From positions 1 through 19,033 of the forward strand of contig MSXO01000045.1 of NCBI GenBank assembly GCA_002083615.1: a stretch of DNA of 19,033 bases, written 5' to 3'. The notes beneath the pieces are model-generated. The model had not been told where the DNA came from and did not search any database. It saw nothing but the letters and a program-made list of their open reading frames with translations. Each line of letters begins with the position of its first letter. Within the stretch, counting starts at the first letter, position 1. The position numbers and the translations under genes are program-made. This DNA comes from Proteobacteria bacterium ST_bin11. GTDB taxonomy: Bacteria; Pseudomonadota; Gammaproteobacteria; Methylococcales; Methylomonadaceae. Shown here in pieces: positions 15,882 through 19,033 of this stretch.

Positions 15882-15893
15882 TCGGACAAAATA

Positions 15894-17242
15894 TCACGCA
15901 TTCGCCCACGGCTCGTTACACCCCAAGCGGCTTAGGCGTATCAAACCAAGAGTGTGATAGAGGTACGAAAGTCGATAGCCTCCGCCTGCTCGCTTTCTCA
16001 CCTTATACTTGTTGCGTAACCACCGACGCAACCGCGCTGCCGTGTAATTATCCAGCGCACGATAGGCGCGATTGAAGGTTCCTACCTTAAAATAGTTTGC
16101 CCAACCGCGTAGCATGCGATTCAATTTATATATCAGCAACGTGGTGTCATGCCACGCCATTGAATAGGCAGTCAAGGCATGGATCTTTTCGACCATGCGC
16201 CTAATGCTTTTCTTCGATGGCCGGAAGCCCAAATAGACCTTACCGTTTGCGGCCGATACTGCAGGCCAAATGTGTAACCCAGAAAGTCGAACTCATCTTC
16301 CAACACATTACAGACTCGCGTTTTATCCTCGTTTACCGTCAGCTTGAGTTGCCCCATGACCTTGCGCATCCATTGCAATGCCTCTTCGGCTTTACCGCGT
16401 CGGCACAAGATCACTAGGTCATCGGCATAGGTGACAATCCGACTGCCGAGCCGCTGTTCCAGGCCCAGTTTCTTCCACGCCAGCACAAACCGTCGCATGT
16501 ACAAATTCGACAGCAGCGGTGAGATAGGCGATCCCTGTGGAATACCACATCGATGATCTTTGGCCTCGGTTGTGCGCTTCGTCCGTCCTCGCTTATCGGT
16601 TTCCTCTACCGGACATTCCAGCCACATCGTGATCAGATGCAGCACACGCCGATCCACAATCCGGCGTGCTACCGACTTGAGTAGCTCGGCATGGGGTATT
16701 GTCCCAAAGTAATCTGCAAGGTCGGCATCGACGACATCCGGGTGACCGTGATAGAGATGATCCTTCACTTCGATTACCGCCCGCTGGGCATTGCGGCCCG
16801 AACGGTAGGCATATTGCTCATCCGGTAGATCGGCTTCGAAGATCGGTTCTATTACCAGCATGGCTGCCGTCATACAGACCCGGTCTCGCAGCGTCGATAG
16901 GCCTAGCGGCCTCAGTTTTCCATTCGGTTTAGGGATATAGACTCGTCTGATGGGGTCTGGTCGATAAGTGTCCTCTCTGAGCGCAAGCGCCAGTTCGCCA
17001 AGCCACCGCTCCACGCCATACGCTTCTATATCCGCAAAGCTCTGACCATCCACACCCAGTGCACCCTTGTTGGCGCGGCAACAGGCATAGGCATGCGCCA
17101 AGATGTCTTCTCGGTATAGCTTGTCGTACAGCACATAGAAGCGATAGTCAGTTTCAGCCTTCGCTTTTGCGTGTAACGCCATCTGTAGTTTCTGAACTCT
17201 TAACGGAGTTGATAGGTTGCCCAATCTCCTGTCCTTTTCCAC
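15894..17242 (-). pseudogene. ltrA: Group II intron reverse transcriptase/maturase with a frameshift
   Basis: The first frame starts at a GTG (17242) and gives 356 residues with all RT blocks: NGKLRPLGLSTLRDRV, DADLADYFGTIPH near 172-184, GIPQGSPISPLLSNLYM at 233-249, and the catalytic TYADDLVIL (YADD 272-275). It then passes FDFLGYTFG, and after that the sense is lost. The second frame resumes at once with YLGFRPSKKSIRRMVEKIHA and the X/maturase domain (KLNRMLRGWANYFKVGTFN), ending at 15894. Restoring one G after CAAACGG near 16243-16244 (minus strand) rejoins the frames as QTGKVYLGFRPSKK, so this is a single-base deletion in a G run. No HNH endonuclease domain follows the X domain. The native protein assists splicing and reverse-transcribes the intron at its target; this copy would make a truncated RT lacking the maturase domain. 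Confidence 0.92.
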
Positions 17243-17719
17243 TTATTGCGTTGATTTTGAACTAAGGCCCCTTCCCTCCACCAGCATTACCCGGTTTCCT
17301 CGGTACTACAAGCCTCTCCGCCACCCTGCAGCGCCCGGCCTGTCCCTCACGGGCATCCGGTTGTTCATCGCTGGCCACGCCACAGGGCTTCCCGTGTTGC
17401 GTGCGCTTACCTTGTGTACATGCTGTCACCACTGCCCCGGCGCAGCGACTGGAAATACTCTTCGCTCGATTTCCCAGCCGTATCAGCCTTCCCCGAAAGG
17501 GTTGTCGGGTCGGCCTGCGCATCGACCTTTTCGAGGCTTGCTCGGTGTTCACTCACATTACGGCCTGCACACTCGCTGAATCGCCTAAAGCGATCTCTTT
17601 ACATCGGAGGCTCCAGCCACCTCGTTACCTCCATGACTGCTCCGATTGCTTCCGGCCGGAGCGATTTAGCCGGGTGGGCCTCTCACCCACTGGTAAAGCG
17701 CCGCCTTTGCACGGCGCAC

Positions 17720-18145
17720 ACCCAAAACGGCCTGTCGCGTTTCTCCAAACCGGCCAGTCAACTGAATCCTGATTCTGCGAACTGGAGGGCTGCAAAGTAG
17801 TTGTTGGCGACCGCATCCATCTGCCAATACCGGCCAATAAGGATGCTGGCGAAATTTTTCACCCCTAGGTTCAGCGAATGGCAGCTTTTCGGCAAGCAAC
17901 CTTACGTCTTCTTTGGATATATTGTTAACAGCTGGTTAACTTGTTGGGCCTCTTAGCTCAAGCACATTCACTTACTCTAAACAAAGGGTACTCTATTTCT
18001 CATTTGTCAATAAGAAATTCCCTGTTTACGCAATGTCGTAGAAATTTACCAGACTGGATTCTTTGAATTTAGATATCTACCCAAGGAGACGTCGTTCTAT
18101 TCTTTGCTGAGTCGTCAGTAGTAGAAGGCGGAATAAACTTAGGAT
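17720..18145. other. Gene-poor spacer flanking the intron 5' end
   Basis: The part next to the intron (17720-17900) would be the 5' exon. Several short minus-strand frames exist there (for example one reading VKNFASILIGRYWQMD), but none continues through stops or matches a family I know. From about 17900 to 18145 the sequence is AT-rich with no open frame of interest. Confidence 0.4.
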
Positions 18146-19033
18146 TTATAAGGATCGAAGCATTAATTCGACTACATCCTGCATCGTGTGATTTGCCTGC
18201 CAGCCTAGTTTTTGCCAAGCTTTGCCAGGATTGGCTTTGCTGACACTTAAATCCAACGGCCTGTATAAGTCGGCATCAGTAATGACGTGCTCCCGCCAAT
18301 CCAAGTCGACCAAGGAAAACACGGTATCGACGAATTCCTCTAGCGAATGTGTTTGTCCAGTGGCAATGATGTAGTCGTCAGGAATGTCCTGCTGGAGCAT
18401 GAGCCACATCGTCTCGACGTAATCCGGAGCCCATCCCCAATCTCGCTCGATTTGCATTTTCCCTAGAATTAGTTTGTCCTTATCGCCTTTGGCGATCCTC
18501 AAAGCTGTTGAGATTATTTCTTTTGTGACAAAACGATCCGGGCGCAGGCGAATCGTGATTAAACAAAATGCCAGTAGAGACGTGCAAATGATAGGCTTCT
18601 CGGTAGTTGGCCACCTGCCAAAATGCTGCGGATTTAGCCACAGCGTAAGGACTACGCGGCCGGAACGGTGTGTTCTCGTCAGCTGCTCTTTCAATAGCGT
18701 CCCCAAAACATTCGCCGGAGCCCGGCACTAAACAGTCTAATGGGTTTTCCCTTGAATCGAATCGCTTCCAGCAAATTTAAGGTAGCCAAAGAATTACTTT
18801 CCATAGCCTCTACCGGTTGTTCAAAAGAGAGGCCATCCGAAGGTTGTCCCGATAGGTTATAAATTTCGTCCGGCTCGATTTTCATAATCACTTGCATTAC
18901 ACATCGAAAATCGTTCACCGCTACTGAAACACAGGTGATTTGGTCAAATATTCCCAGTTTTTTAAGGCTATCAAATCCGTTGACCTGGGCATCCCTGGAT
19001 GATCCATAAACTGTTCGGCGACAATTACCCTGT
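18146..19033 (-). pseudogene. gmd: GDP-mannose 4,6-dehydratase, frameshifted and cut by the window edge
   Basis: Three minus-strand frames together give a GMD, the SDR enzyme that converts GDP-mannose to GDP-4-keto-6-deoxymannose for fucose, rhamnose and related surface sugars. From the edge: VYGSSRDAQVNGFDSLKKLG, DEIYNLSGQPSDGLSFEQPV, then, after a shift, GSGECFGD, FRPRSPYAVAKSAAFWQVAN (the YxxxK catalytic pair) and GILFNHDSP. After a second shift come RPDRFVTKEIISTALRIAKG and RDWGWAPDYVETMWLMLQQD, ending HTMQDVVELMLRSL. The first shift is an extra base in the CCC at 18721-18723; the second lies at about 18541-18552, where the family sequence HESPLRPDRF is disrupted. The glycine-rich NAD-binding N-terminus is outside the window. 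The substitution of LSGQPSD for the usual LSGQSSV fits relaxed selection. The product would be inactive. Confidence 0.9.

Larger units (their letters stand above)
15825..17719 (-). mobile_element. Group II intron with internal maturase, decayed
   Basis: The minus-strand RNA starts GTGCGCC at 17719, fitting the GUGYG 5' consensus, followed by a stem of the GCGCC...GGCGC type. About 475 nt of structured, non-coding domain I-IV sequence then leads to a maturase ORF, and domain V follows 13 nt after the ORF stop. Total length, about 1.9 kb, is normal. The 3' boundary is uncertain: after domain V the 5' arm of a domain VI (GAGCGGGGTGTGG) is present, but its complementary arm is not found in the next 60 nt, so the 3' end is probably lost. 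With the frameshifted maturase, this copy is unlikely to move by itself. Confidence 0.8.

Noticed and set aside
17244..17800. Several 60-128 codon frames on both strands
   Set aside because: They lie in the structured RNA domains I-IV of the group II intron, and have biased composition and no family likeness.

Overview
The window looks like chromosomal DNA of a gammaproteobacterium, most likely a Methylomonas/Methylobacter-type methanotroph. This rests on a complete recC-recB-recD operon of gammaproteobacterial type, a TolC-family outer membrane channel, a PEP-CTERM exosortase substrate behind a sigma-54 promoter, a GC content near 50% in the core genes, and many scattered remnants of mobile elements. 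The genus is a guess from the look of the proteins. The family calls are firmer.

Layout: (1) 1-300 is AT-rich (about 32% GC by hand count). It carries the start of a minus-strand gene resembling DUF4301, a mainly Bacteroidetes family, preceded by a Bacteroidetes-like -7 box; it does not match the rest of the window. (2) About 770-1340 is an IS5-family transposase remnant whose catalytic core has been deleted, ending in a strong hairpin. (3) 1556-2875 is an intact TolC-family gene. (4) 2876-3770 has no convincing gene. It holds a degenerate 21-bp repeat tract with a perfect inverted repeat, a REP-like hairpin, and a GG-N10-GC sigma-54 promoter. (5) 3771-4349 is the PEP-CTERM gene. (6) 4340-5380, convergent to it, is a stand-alone reverse transcriptase gene interrupted by an 85-bp REPIN-like element. 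(7) 5719-14860, minus strand, is recCBD with both internal junctions overlapping as ATGA. (8) 15243-15629 is a small VOC-family (glyoxalase-like) protein. (9) About 15800-17719, minus strand, is a group II intron: 5' GUGCG end, a maturase ORF with a 1-nt frameshift, and a clear domain V, but no domain VI that I could fold. (10) 18146-19033, minus strand, is the decayed 3' part of a GDP-mannose 4,6-dehydratase gene with two frameshifts, running off the window.

The intact working genes are recCBD (double-strand break repair and degradation of linear DNA), tolC (export), the PEP-CTERM protein (surface or matrix protein made when sigma-54 activates it) and the VOC protein. They are separated by stretches dominated by decayed mobile DNA: an IS remnant, two unrelated reverse transcriptases that are both broken, and REP/REPIN elements. 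recBCD, about 9.1 kb, has no frameshift, so the frameshifts elsewhere are more likely real decay than poor sequence.

I did not find a clearly new defence system. The observations most worth follow-up are the sigma-54/PEP-CTERM pairing, the RT gene of a non-intron, non-retron, non-DGR type disrupted by a REPIN-like element, the 21-bp repeat tract, and the foreign-looking left end.
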